DNA of 64,000 nt from Tritrichomonas musculus (GCA_039105265.1 JAPFFF010000007.1:4526001-4590000); one strand, 5' to 3'; counted from the stretch's first letter, positions 47,201 to 56,060 are shown. Notes: a model not told the origin generated them from the letters alone. Translations and numbers: made by a program.

Positions 47201-48174
47201 CAAAAATATTATGTATTAGTGAATGGTATAAAATATTTAATAGAAATGAGTTTTATATTGATGCAACATTAACAAAAAATAGTAATGTAATAACTGGAAC
47301 ATATAAATATGAATTAACACATAGCAACGGCGTTAAAAAGAAATATACATGTTCTGAAATTAATTATTCATTATATGTTACAACTTCCGGCACAATATCC
47401 GATATAAATGACATGTATATTTATGAAGGTGAGATTGTAATAAATAAATTAGGTTATAATTCAAAACCTTCTGAATTCCCTGATAATAAATTACTTTCAG
47501 CTAAATATGTTAATAATGAGTTTAATAATTTTGTCAATAATGAAACATTAACGACAACATTAAATGAATATATTCATAATGACAATTTAATTAAAGATAT
47601 AATAATTGATGATGAAGGAAATATTGATGCAATGGATAAAATAGTAATGCAAACTTTAAATAATTGTACATCTACTAATATATCTTTAAAACTATTTCAA
47701 ACTTTAGATACAAAGATAACGAATTTAAAGGAGCAACCAAACACAACTATTACTCATTACTGTCCAATTGAAGAATCAATGAATTCAATAAATGATTTCA
47801 TAGTTGGTGCACCAGTATATATGACAGGTAAGGTTTACAAATATGTCGATAGTTTATGGGTTCAAAGCACTGAAAATGACACTACAGATTGTATTTGTTC
47901 AGTAAAGACTAATGGAAAATGGAATGAGTATGTTGGAATTTGTGTTAAGATTGATGAAGTTAATAAATGTGTGACATTTGCAACACATGGTGATTATTTA
48001 GTTAAAGTTACAGATACGTCATGTTATGGAATCGGTGATGAAGTATTCATTGATGAAGGAGAATTGAAAACATTAACTGGTCAAACAGCTATTACATCAA
48101 AAATAAACAGAACAACGGTGGGGGTGATTACAAGTATCATTAACAAAAATATGATTTCAGTATTTAAGTCTTAA
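44248..48174 (+). CDS. Giant fibre-like structural protein
   Basis: 1308 residues from ATG 44,248, the second-largest gene. The N-terminus has a Gly-run (FTGGGGGMPDKDSEFKNIHV) then HNDATIDGDIIM, the T-I-D-G-D turn familiar from phage tail fibres, and a coiled-coil (RITTLEEKHDG). The middle is beta-rich. A hydrophobic stretch near 570-610 interrupts it. Phage-fibre-like repeats follow: LTNNQLLTASATKKLIENH, NNETLTNILNDYRRKDDL (~935) and NNETLTTTLNEYIHNDNL (~1097), with SYALKTDMP/NYALKTQLM. The C-terminus (YGIGDEVFIDEGELKTLTGQ) looks like a compact beta domain. Probably a receptor-binding or vertex fibre of the particle. Its end overlaps the convergent gene by 4 bp. Confidence 0.7.
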   Translation: MTAIITKQNAKDGAFTGGGGGMPDKDSEFKNIHVHNDATIDGDIIMSSTNPQSLTLRLADIDASVSSYNQQTMKFTDELNNHESRITTLEEKHDGDDGDFSFEDGIYDFIITSDKLTENLDQPDLNTLSIKTEFGEYIGDVFEIELPAYMKLSKAIITKTSKENMFKNPIVNISNGNYELVYQEDDVGAKIYMSNKKGDTPLNLYTSGFMKINYIANQKTNVSCDKANDSNKLINLKCNTIDADNCFKLYRSPLPDFYEMKAYGVIDDKTNPLYYADWGYIPGTPEFEALIEGQTFEFHDEAFGTDYKMTKQGNEWVGTNYSFNIPLKLTRKNPGSHEVAFICIAKNEANKKVLHTFAGYDNQGNPFELLVNKGMIAPKDNCKIQTFKEDNDAWRVYIYPVKDFANCTYSATLNINNKTYDFIVDFEYKSSGLNNYKLQSDNYFELLEYHYTSPLQVGNPPYGLILYMPKDDELIYTIADVSYEKGMNTFEFLANTGYYTVSPRPEACTTLYTNFNIQTSGVVIGENIESHVFVLNSLGNTVDIAVNQISALQNYCAKLEKEINDMKNKTNWFDIVMDVVQISNFCFNFGGLMKVGAEGIFGALKLAFSKNAGSTVKEVAYVDEIIDDGLVLAPHEVVEEKPYVETEIIIPDERLCFKYYCEHIETNYKIEISFMVDDDGEVYKNYEYEYKDDKTFECLNQEVADSSAYPCEPVYEFPYLLIYGTVQPSFVKLKYTLAAKNDNELQLGETLTNNQLLTASATKKLIENHKEHMLISLNASMDNYALKTQLMNYELTKEIPDNINVKIYFKFKLTKPSPNFTATITFKWVNAEGVDDSYTGVFIVENNKIVKRTGPNKKITFLGVTGSIGGRQTQYGYYNYEEGIFQWTPTVAEGGREVFNVDPERTYFIENVIYGSNLNSYALKTDMPTIPDDLVNNETLTNILNDYRRKDDLSYGNIDVLLTRENDILNYEFVDVPFTFTKYSTKILCISEWYKIFNRNEFYIDATLTKNSNVITGTYKYELTHSNGVKKKYTCSEINYSLYVTTSGTISDINDMYIYEGEIVINKLGYNSKPSEFPDNKLLSAKYVNNEFNNFVNNETLTTTLNEYIHNDNLIKDIIIDDEGNIDAMDKIVMQTLNNCTSTNISLKLFQTLDTKITNLKEQPNTTITHYCPIEESMNSINDFIVGAPVYMTGKVYKYVDSLWVQSTENDTTDCICSVKTNGKWNEYVGICVKIDEVNKCVTFATHGDYLVKVTDTSCYGIGDEVFIDEGELKTLTGQTAITSKINRTTVGVITSIINKNMISVFKS

Positions 48175-48812
48175 TAGGTCATTTTCAAACTAATTCCATA
48201 TTTAACAAATTCACTATAAATGTTATTGTAATCATATTTTAACTCACTAGTTTTACCATCTTTTGTAATCAATATTTTTGAAACATAAATGATTTTGTTT
48301 GTTTTAGCCGTACATCCACTACATCCAATATCTTCATTAAGTACTAAATCAACTTTCTCACAATCAGTTAATAACTTTATCATGTTCATTAATAACTTAC
48401 TTTCACAAACAACGTAAGCATTTATTTTTAACGGATTTGATTCATACATTTCAACTAACATTTGTAGAAATTGGTTTTTCTTTTCTAAATCCTCAATTTC
48501 ATTTCCTAAATCTGCAATACCTCTGTCTCGAGTTAATGGGAAATTGCTGTTTGTTGGAGGTTGAGATTGATAGTTCAAATCCTCCGTCGTCGGAATATAT
48601 AAAGTTTGACCAACCGTTGACGTATCCATAGGTTGGTTCGCTTGAGTAAAATTTACGTTTGGATTTAATGGTGGAACATTAGGATATAACGGAACTGTTT
48701 GAGGTCGTGACTTAGTTGATGGTTTAATGTTAATGTTAACATTCGTATTTTGCTCTTGCTTAATAGTGTTATCGGTTTCACTACTTAATATTCTTGCTTG
48801 CTTTAATGTCAT
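48171..48812 (-). CDS. Maverick protein with Pro-rich N-terminus and CxxC C-terminal domain
   Basis: 213 residues from ATG 48,812-48,810. Residues 1-90 are Asn/Pro/Thr-rich and disordered (VPLYPNVPPLNPNVNFTQAN), ~100-125 a coiled coil (GNEIEDLEKKNQFLQMLVEM), and ~130-213 a folded domain (INAYVVCESKLLMNMIKLLT, EDIGCSGCTAKTNKIIYVSK). The CSGC motif is suggestive of metal or redox chemistry but is alone. I looked for a His-Asp-Cys protease triad and found none. Convergent with the fibre gene (4-bp overlap). Unknown. Confidence 0.6.
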   Translation of the reverse strand: MTLKQARILSSETDNTIKQEQNTNVNINIKPSTKSRPQTVPLYPNVPPLNPNVNFTQANQPMDTSTVGQTLYIPTTEDLNYQSQPPTNSNFPLTRDRGIADLGNEIEDLEKKNQFLQMLVEMYESNPLKINAYVVCESKLLMNMIKLLTDCEKVDLVLNEDIGCSGCTAKTNKIIYVSKILITKDGKTSELKYDYNNIYSEFVKYGISLKMTY

Positions 48813-48865
48813 ATTTAGTTTTAAATAAAAATATTAAATCATAATTTTAATCTTAATTTAAAAAA

Positions 48866-49093
48866 ATGGCTTTTGGTAGTTGGTTTAAAAAATTAGCGGG
48901 TAAAGTTAAAGAAGCAGCTAAAGATTTTGCTGATGGATTTAAATTTGGATGGAATAAAACAAAATCAATAATGGAAAAGTTACCTTTTGTTGGTAATGTT
49001 GCAAAAATATTACCTAAATTTGATAATTCAAATAATCCAGCAATTAAATATTTCGGTAGTGACGGCTATTATGTTAAAGATAAAGGTTCTTAA
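48866..49093 (+). CDS. pVI-like small virion protein, copy B (MAFGSWFK N-terminus)
   Basis: 75 residues from ATG 48,866. MAFGSWFKKLAGKVKEAAKD forms an amphipathic, Lys-rich helix and shares the first eight residues with the 106-aa protein at 40,739-41,059, after which the two diverge (GWNKTKSIMEKLPFVGNVAK, IKYFGSDGYYVKDKGS). It lacks the GANGAG repeats and LIGG-S site. A membrane-active minor virion protein is likely. Its last 20 bp overlap the convergent gene. Confidence 0.65.
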   Translation: MAFGSWFKKLAGKVKEAAKDFADGFKFGWNKTKSIMEKLPFVGNVAKILPKFDNSNNPAIKYFGSDGYYVKDKGS

Positions 49094-49304
49094 CGGCTCT
49101 ATTTAATAATTGTCTTACTTTCATGCATTGATCATATTTATTTTGAATTCTTCGACGACTAAGTTTTCCTTTCTCCGTTGTTGGTTCGGGTTGACTTAAT
49201 ACTTTTCTATAATATTGAAGACGTGAATTTATGAGTTTCAACGTTGGAGTAGCAAATGTTTTTCTTTCATGACGTTGTTTAAGGGGTGGTAAGGCTTGAG
49301 ACAT
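49074..49304 (-). CDS. Small basic Maverick protein
   Basis: 76 residues from ATG 49,304-49,302. Strongly basic with Arg/Lys clusters (PPLKQRHERKTFATPTLKLI, TEKGKLSRRRIQNKYDQCMK), so nucleic-acid binding or a core/condensing role (compare adenoviral core proteins) is possible. No known domain. It overlaps copy B of the pVI-like gene by 20 bp tail to tail. Confidence 0.5.
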   Translation of the reverse strand: MSQALPPLKQRHERKTFATPTLKLINSRLQYYRKVLSQPEPTTEKGKLSRRRIQNKYDQCMKVRQLLNRAVKNLYL

Positions 49305-49408
49305 ATTTTTATTATGTGATAAAAAATTAAAAAATTAAAAATAAACTAAATAATTATTTTTGCATTCATGAAATCATCAAATATCTTTAATTTAATTTAT
49401 TTTAAAAC

Positions 49409-51016
49409 ATGACTGAAACATTATTTAATAACACAGATGGAATAATTTCATATGTGACAAGTAAGATAAAAAAGTATGAACCGAATAAATTTGAGACACA
49501 AGTGAAATATCATATAAATCATTATTGTGAAAAATATTTGAAAGTGAAAATTCCAGCTCAACATATAAACAATTTCTATATAATTCATTACTTAACCATT
49601 CGTGATATAGTAAAGGATGAAGAACATAGACGTAAAGTAGAAATGGAACATGAACGAATGGCAGATTATGAAGCTGCTGTGAGAATAGCAAGGAGGGATT
49701 TAATGAATAAAGTTTATAAAAACAAAAATAAATTATCATTTGTACAAGTTAAACGTTTAAAATATTTTCAGCCATTATTGGATGAAGATATAAGAAACAT
49801 TTATGATGAATATGAAAGAGAATATGAAAATGAGCACAAGAGTGAACCAAAAGTAAGAAAAAAAACGTTTGGTGATAAATTAGATAAATTTGTTGTTGAA
49901 CATATGAATGATAATTTATTAACATATGATGATTTTGTAAGAGTTACTAGTGGATGGAATAGAGGTAGACGTTCAATTAATAATTGGTATGAAGATTATA
50001 AAAAGAAATATTTTAAACAACCGGGAACAACGATAAATTATGATGAAAATGAATTAACGGGGTTGATTGGTTATAAAAGTAAAGATAAAGTTAATGCCTT
50101 AAAATTAATTAATCCAGAAATGAAAGTAAGTGATGGGAAAATAAAGTCATCATTTGATTTGAAAAGAAATATTAAAAATTATCAACTTCATAAATGCACA
50201 GCAAGGAATACATGGATTATTGATTTAATGTTCGTTGGAAAACTGGCTTATTTAGTTGCAATAAATGCAAACACTAAATATTTATATGTGGAGTTATTAA
50301 ATGATATGATTGATGATAAAACATTTACAAAACAGAATTTAAAAAGTAGTGTTTCATATTTGAGAGCATTAAATAGAATGATTGAAAAAGGAATGAATGT
50401 AAAACATTTAACGGGTGATGGTGAAAAAAGTTTTAATTCAAAATTAGCGTGGGAGTCATTTTATAATTCACGAGGAATTGATTTTAAACCAGTTGAAAGA
50501 CAAGTAATGGGAAATTATCCTGATTTCATGAATAAAGAACAGAAAGCAGTTAAAAGTGATCCATTACATGGAAGTTTGGGCGTTATTGATAGAGTAATTA
50601 GGAGTATTAGAGATATGGCATATGTGATGAAAGTTGGCGTAATTACACCAAATGTTATGGATGAAATAGTTAATCAATATAATAATGCACCACATAAAGG
50701 ATTAAGTAAATGGGCAGGATTTGAAGTAACACCGAAAATGGTAAATGATGATCCTGAATTAGAGGAGTATATAGTAAGACGAATATGTCAGGAGAACTGG
50801 AAGGTAATGAATAGTCCCGGATTTAGAATAAATGAAGGTGTAAGTGTTAAAGTTTATAACGAAAAAGACACAATGGGTAAAAGACGGTCAATAATTCAAC
50901 CCGGTGAATTTAAAGTTATTGGTTTCAAGAATGGATTATATGAAGTTAAAGGTAATGTTAACGGTAAAAATGGAAAAATACAAATGATACCAAGGTGGAA
51001 GATTGATTACGTTTAA
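49409..51016 (+). CDS. Maverick retroviral-type integrase (c-integrase)
   Basis: 535 residues from ATG 49,409. An N-terminal helical region (~1-255) lacks an obvious HHCC zinc finger. The RNase H-fold core begins with NTWIIDLMFVGKLAYLVAIN (D272), then KHLTGDGEKSFNS (D337) and HGSLGVIDRVIRSIRDMAYV (D394), followed by the integrase-typical YNNAPHKGL (424-432). The third acidic residue is Asp rather than Glu, 57 residues after the second. The C-terminus (~470-535) is an SH3/chromo-like module (FKVIGFKNGLYEVKG, MIPRWKIDYV). The enzyme inserts the element with a 5-bp TSD here. It is convergent with polB (4-bp overlap). Confidence 0.9.
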   Translation: MTETLFNNTDGIISYVTSKIKKYEPNKFETQVKYHINHYCEKYLKVKIPAQHINNFYIIHYLTIRDIVKDEEHRRKVEMEHERMADYEAAVRIARRDLMNKVYKNKNKLSFVQVKRLKYFQPLLDEDIRNIYDEYEREYENEHKSEPKVRKKTFGDKLDKFVVEHMNDNLLTYDDFVRVTSGWNRGRRSINNWYEDYKKKYFKQPGTTINYDENELTGLIGYKSKDKVNALKLINPEMKVSDGKIKSSFDLKRNIKNYQLHKCTARNTWIIDLMFVGKLAYLVAINANTKYLYVELLNDMIDDKTFTKQNLKSSVSYLRALNRMIEKGMNVKHLTGDGEKSFNSKLAWESFYNSRGIDFKPVERQVMGNYPDFMNKEQKAVKSDPLHGSLGVIDRVIRSIRDMAYVMKVGVITPNVMDEIVNQYNNAPHKGLSKWAGFEVTPKMVNDDPELEEYIVRRICQENWKVMNSPGFRINEGVSVKVYNEKDTMGKRRSIIQPGEFKVIGFKNGLYEVKGNVNGKNGKIQMIPRWKIDYV

Positions 51017-54000
51017 GATTCATGAACTTCATAATTGTTGGCTCTTAATCCTTTTATAAATGGTGCGCATGCTTCATTCGATAATACTATCATTTTATTA
51101 TGAAATCCAGTTAAAGCATTTTTGTTAATCGTTATTTTTGACATAATGTTATGATTCATTTGAAGATTAATATTTTTACCTGATTTAACACATTGATTAT
51201 CCAATATATCCTTATAATCCGATGAAACAATTTTATTAGTCTTTAATGAAACACCTTTAAGTTTTAATGATTTAGTCACACCGTCGTTATTCCATATTGT
51301 ATAACATTTTGGACATAAAGCTACTTGATTATCACCGTATTTTTCAACACAACAACCCAAAATTTTCTTTTCATCATAAACTGTATTAATTGATGGATCA
51401 GGCATAAATTTATAAATGTTTTCATTATAAAATTGTTGATCTTTAATGATGTATTTAAATACTTGATCGTTTGAGTCATTCATGTCTCCAGCAACAGCGA
51501 AATAACAACTGTCAGTATCACCCGAAGTAAAATGAAATTTATTAAGATCTAAACACTTAAACATGAAGTCATAAATGAATGTTAAGTACCAAAATTTTGC
51601 ATTATCAAGAGTGAAAAACGCTGTTTGAATGCATGTTTTACAACCAAAAGTTTTAGGATTTGATTGAATAAGAAATGTATCATCAGTAATTTTAGTTCCG
51701 TTAATATAAGTATCTGATGCAATTGATTGATAAGCTTTATCCGAATCACAAATTTTAACTTTACTAAACTTTTCTGAATTCATACCATCATACCTATATG
51801 AACCATTCATTGATATTTTATAAAACTTTTCATTACCGGATACTTTACCAGCGATAATATCTTGACGTTTACGCATAAATTCATTAACAAATGGATTAAA
51901 TGCATTATTTGCTTCATATAATGATAAATTTATGATATCAATAACTTTTAATCCATGATCAATGAGGAACCATAAGTAATAACAACCAAACGATTTAAAC
52001 TCACCCATAGTATCAATTGCCATCGTTAATTTAGTATCAGTTTTATCAATTGTGCTAATATGGTTTTTCTTACCGTAATTATACATGTACGAACCAATAA
52101 CATCTTCAGTATTTTTAATATCAAAATTACGAAATACTGGAGGAAAATTGATAAGATCATTGATTTTATCAATGGGACATTCAAGTTTAACTTTAGCTCT
52201 GAATATTAATGATGGGTTAGCGTCATATCTATGTTTAGAATAAATTATATTCATACATTTTTTATAAATTTCATCATTTCTGTTACCTGATTCATCATAA
52301 CATTCAAAACGAGTGATTAATGAACCGGGCATGTACATAATACCACCATGATAAGGATTGAATGGGTGATAATTTGATGAAAATGATGAAGGATAAAGTG
52401 AGTTGAAATCGACACCTACAACATGTGAAACAATGTGTGGGGTATCATATGAAATAACTTTATTGTTTTCATATTTGAATTTATTAATGTGAGTAACACC
52501 ACGTATATTTTGACGATGCATAACCATTGATAAACCGCCAGTGATACCTTCACGTAAATCATAATATTCAGATTCGTTGGAAATAGTCGTTGGTAATTTA
52601 TGAAGACGACAATATTTATTTAATTGAATTCTTAAACGTGTTACTTTATCATCAGAACGATTTCTTAATTTATTGCATGAAGCACAAGCTAACAAACAAT
52701 TATTTAATTCGTGTCCAATATCATTATCAATTCTGTCAAGTGTGGGTTTATTCCCGTTAGTGAAATGTTCACCACATAAATGACATTTTCCAGTTATGGG
52801 GTCATTGTAAAGTTTAAGGAAAGCGTCAAAATCATCTTCAGAAACTACTTTATTTAAATCACGTTGTGGTGCTTTTGGATTTAATTTATTAAAACGTTCA
52901 TCCTGATAATAATATGAATCACATTTATAACTCCACCATTTAAGAGTAGGAATGAAAGTGTTTGATTCGTTAGTTATGTCATAATCTAGTGAAGGGTCAA
53001 AATCTTTATAAGCTAATGAGTATTTAATACAAACTGAATTTTTAGATAATGAAAGATTAGATATTAAATCAACGTTATATTCAGCGTTTAAGTTGATGAG
53101 GTTATCAATTGGTTTAATCATCATTTCAACGTCATTATCATTATAGGAAAGTAAATAATCCCAACGTGTATTAAAACGTTTTGAATCTTCAAGATATAAG
53201 TTATATTCTTCTTCAGTAATGAGGAAACGTTGACCAAGATATGAATAAAAATCTTTATATTCAAATGGTTGAGTTTGCGAAAGTACAGTATTAAAGTTTT
53301 CAGTATTGACTGCTTCATATGGAAAAACTCCTTTTGAAGTATTAGATTCTCCCCCAAAATCAACACCAAATTGTTTTAATGTACCACCAGCAATGAATGC
53401 TTGAGCATCAATAAATCTTAACCTAATAGGACCAGAAATGAGAATGAATTGTTTAAGAGCAGTAGATGAACCAATTAACGAGTTATTATCGATTGACCAT
53501 GATGAATTTTTACCTTTATGATTAAAATATTGCTTAAATAAATTTGAATCGAAACGTGATGAATTAAAACCAAATACAGTAACTGTTTGAATATCATGAA
53601 CAATATTTTTAGGATCTTCAACATCAAGCATTTGCTTATAAAAGTTAATTTTATCATTAATTATTAAATGTGCTTGATTAAACATATATTCAATCCAATG
53701 AATAATAAAATCTTTATCACGAGCATCAAAATGTTTCGTTAAAGTACCTGCAGAATATTTGATACAACAACTGACAGATAAAGGAATTAAACGTGAATTA
53801 ATCGTTGTTGATTTAGTTAATGTTTCATTAATAACTTGTTCCATTGTTTCAAAATCATAAGTTATATAATATTGTTGTGGTTTGAATTGAAGATTATGAG
53901 CAAGGCAATATTCATAAACAGGATTTGAAAGTATATGAGGACAATATGGCAAAGATTGTTTCTCAGCAACAAAGTTTTTCTTAAATTTACCATCACATTT

Positions 54001-55587
54001 ATTAACGTGTTTTTCAAATCGTTTGTAATTGTTAATACCTCTTACAATATATGATTTGCATTTAGGACAAACTAATAAACCAGTTAATTTTTCAGCATCT
54101 TTGATGTACATTATATGAAGTACTTGACCTTTTGAATAAAGAAGTGCACTAAATGTTTTATATGATTTATCAAAAAACCATTGTTCACTAATGTCATATA
54201 AACCGGTATCGAAATATTCATAAATGTTAACGTTTATTTTATGCATTTTTGCCGAATCTTTCATTTCATTCATTGTTGTACCATCATAACGATTAATAAA
54301 TTTAAGTGCTTCATTAGTGATATTAGTTTTATATGGAAATCCATGCTCTTCACAAAGGATACGTCGAGCTGTACATGTTCGATGGTTTAATTTACGTTTA
54401 ATTAAGTCAGGATATAAGCAAATAGCTAAAAATCGATACCAACATAATTTATCATCTTCGTTATCAGTAATTATTAATCTAGATTTAATTAATTCTTCGG
54501 GTAATTGAAGTTTGCCAGTAACTTTAACTAAACGATGAACAGTAAATGCAATTGATGAAACAAAGGTAAGTTTCACGGATGATTCAGAAACTTCATAATT
54601 ATGTAAAACAGATTCAATATAATATTTAATTTTATCTAAGTCAGCATTCATTTGTACCGTAATTGGAATATTTGAAGAATATTTATAATTGGTTGCATTT
54701 ATTACACGTTTTTCATAATCATAACGGATAATTTCAGGACTTTGTCCCGGCGAAGCCTCATGTTGTTTAATAGGTGATTCAAAAATTCCGGATAATTCAA
54801 AAGTTAATTTAAAAGGTTTACGTTCTGCTTTAAATACAACGTTTTCAAGATAATTAAATATATCATCAATGTTAGAAAATGAATTTAAATAATAAACAAC
54901 TATAGGATCTTTGTTTTTATTTTTGATAACAACATCGTGATCTTTTAATGATTTACGGTGTTGAATAAGTAAATTTAAAGCTTGGTCGTAATCATGAGGA
55001 ATATTAACAATTAAATAATCATAATCTTTACTTTGAAAGTCATGACCGAAGTTTTCGAAAAAGTTAATGAGTTCTTCATTTTGAGCTTCAAATAATTTCT
55101 GAGCGTATGGCTTTAATTGTTTCATTTCTGTTGGTGGTAATGGTTTTAATAATGGTTTATTATTTAAAAGTTCATTAAGCATATTCTTATATTTTAATTT
55201 ATGTGTAATAATTGATTTTTCCTTGTTAATTTGAGAATTAAATTTATCATGAGTTTTTCGTTTATTATATTCATCGATGGGATCACTGATTTTATATTTA
55301 TGTAAATTTTTATAAAAGTATTCATCTGAATCAACATATTTACGTGGAGGATGTGGTTTTTGAAGTTTTAAACCTTTAGTGAACCAAAACATCAAATTAA
55401 AATCGTTATCACCGTTATAATCATATTTTATAAATAATTCTTCAGCGATATCATCTATTAAAGCATTACGTGTTTCTTCAACGTCATTATCAAAAGCATT
55501 TAACCAATCAGTAACTGTGTTATTATCATTATGTAGTAAATTTTCAAGTTCTACTAATTTATTAATTGGAGTAATTTCTAATTCCAT
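51013..55587 (-). CDS. polB: Protein-primed family B DNA polymerase with OTU-like and HNH modules
   Basis: 1524 residues from ATG 55,587-55,585 (MELEITPINKLVELENL). Domains: helical N-terminus; OTU-like cysteine-protease region ~370-495 (ITDNEDDKLCWYRFLAICLY with C382; VLHIMYI with H491); CPKC...H...C zinc finger 507-531; 3'-5' exonuclease with YDFETME (D578/E580), FGFNSSRFDSNLF (N675, D680) and YNDND (815-819); an inserted HNH motif at 935-972 (CHLCGEHF, LDRIDND, GHELNN, CASCN); polymerase motif A DFNSLYPS (1060-1067), motif B KISMNGSYRYD (from 1257) and motif C SGDTDS (D1357, D1359). It replicates the linear element from a terminal protein. All catalytic residues appear intact. Confidence 0.95.
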   Translation of the reverse strand: MELEITPINKLVELENLLHNDNNTVTDWLNAFDNDVEETRNALIDDIAEELFIKYDYNGDNDFNLMFWFTKGLKLQKPHPPRKYVDSDEYFYKNLHKYKISDPIDEYNKRKTHDKFNSQINKEKSIITHKLKYKNMLNELLNNKPLLKPLPPTEMKQLKPYAQKLFEAQNEELINFFENFGHDFQSKDYDYLIVNIPHDYDQALNLLIQHRKSLKDHDVVIKNKNKDPIVVYYLNSFSNIDDIFNYLENVVFKAERKPFKLTFELSGIFESPIKQHEASPGQSPEIIRYDYEKRVINATNYKYSSNIPITVQMNADLDKIKYYIESVLHNYEVSESSVKLTFVSSIAFTVHRLVKVTGKLQLPEELIKSRLIITDNEDDKLCWYRFLAICLYPDLIKRKLNHRTCTARRILCEEHGFPYKTNITNEALKFINRYDGTTMNEMKDSAKMHKINVNIYEYFDTGLYDISEQWFFDKSYKTFSALLYSKGQVLHIMYIKDAEKLTGLLVCPKCKSYIVRGINNYKRFEKHVNKCDGKFKKNFVAEKQSLPYCPHILSNPVYEYCLAHNLQFKPQQYYITYDFETMEQVINETLTKSTTINSRLIPLSVSCCIKYSAGTLTKHFDARDKDFIIHWIEYMFNQAHLIINDKINFYKQMLDVEDPKNIVHDIQTVTVFGFNSSRFDSNLFKQYFNHKGKNSSWSIDNNSLIGSSTALKQFILISGPIRLRFIDAQAFIAGGTLKQFGVDFGGESNTSKGVFPYEAVNTENFNTVLSQTQPFEYKDFYSYLGQRFLITEEEYNLYLEDSKRFNTRWDYLLSYNDNDVEMMIKPIDNLINLNAEYNVDLISNLSLSKNSVCIKYSLAYKDFDPSLDYDITNESNTFIPTLKWWSYKCDSYYYQDERFNKLNPKAPQRDLNKVVSEDDFDAFLKLYNDPITGKCHLCGEHFTNGNKPTLDRIDNDIGHELNNCLLACASCNKLRNRSDDKVTRLRIQLNKYCRLHKLPTTISNESEYYDLREGITGGLSMVMHRQNIRGVTHINKFKYENNKVISYDTPHIVSHVVGVDFNSLYPSSFSSNYHPFNPYHGGIMYMPGSLITRFECYDESGNRNDEIYKKCMNIIYSKHRYDANPSLIFRAKVKLECPIDKINDLINFPPVFRNFDIKNTEDVIGSYMYNYGKKNHISTIDKTDTKLTMAIDTMGEFKSFGCYYLWFLIDHGLKVIDIINLSLYEANNAFNPFVNEFMRKRQDIIAGKVSGNEKFYKISMNGSYRYDGMNSEKFSKVKICDSDKAYQSIASDTYINGTKITDDTFLIQSNPKTFGCKTCIQTAFFTLDNAKFWYLTFIYDFMFKCLDLNKFHFTSGDTDSCYFAVAGDMNDSNDQVFKYIIKDQQFYNENIYKFMPDPSINTVYDEKKILGCCVEKYGDNQVALCPKCYTIWNNDGVTKSLKLKGVSLKTNKIVSSDYKDILDNQCVKSGKNINLQMNHNIMSKITINKNALTGFHNKMIVLSNEACAPFIKGLRANNYEVHES

Positions 55588-55672
55588 TTGGTACAAAATA
55601 AAAATTTAAAAAATTAAAAAATAATTAGGTTTATTTTATTTATGACATTTGATATAAAAATATTTTAATTTT

Positions 55673-56060
55673 TGGAGAACGTTTATTTAAAAATAATATT
55701 TGGAATCTGCGGACGGTTATTTAAAAAAAATTTTGGAGAACGTTTATTTAAAAAAATTTTGGAGAACGTTTATTTATAAAATTTTTTGACTTAAATTTTC
55801 TGAGCCTATTGAATTATAAAATTTTATTAAAATTGGAATCTGCGGACGGTTAGATGATATTTCAATGATCCGCAGCGGTTAGCAGACTAATATTTCATGA
55901 AAAAATACGTTATTTTTTAAAAAATATATGTAGAACCTGCGGACGGTTATAAAATTTATTCGTTATTTGGAATCTGCGGACGGTTATTAATTTATTCATT
56001 ATTTGGAATCTGCGGACGGTTATTAATTTATTCGTTATTTGGAATCTGCGGAGGCTCATA
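55673..56060. repeat. Maverick right subterminal repeat cluster
   Basis: Two short motifs alternate: TTGGAGAACGTTTATTTA (three times, 55,673-55,780) and GGAATCTGCGGACGGTTA (five near-identical copies plus a truncated one, 55,702-56,053), with a related GATCCGCAGCGGTTAGC at ~55,868. They are G+C islands in AT-rich DNA, between the polB start and the right TIR, and have no counterpart at the left end. A role in replication, packaging or polB expression is possible. A hairpin (GGCTCATAGAGCC, then GGACCTTTAGGTCC) ends the cluster. Confidence 0.75.

Noticed and set aside
48171..48812. Maverick cysteine protease
   Set aside because: CSGC and other Cys residues occur but no His-Asp/Glu-Gln-Cys order of adenain/Ulp1 proteases is seen.
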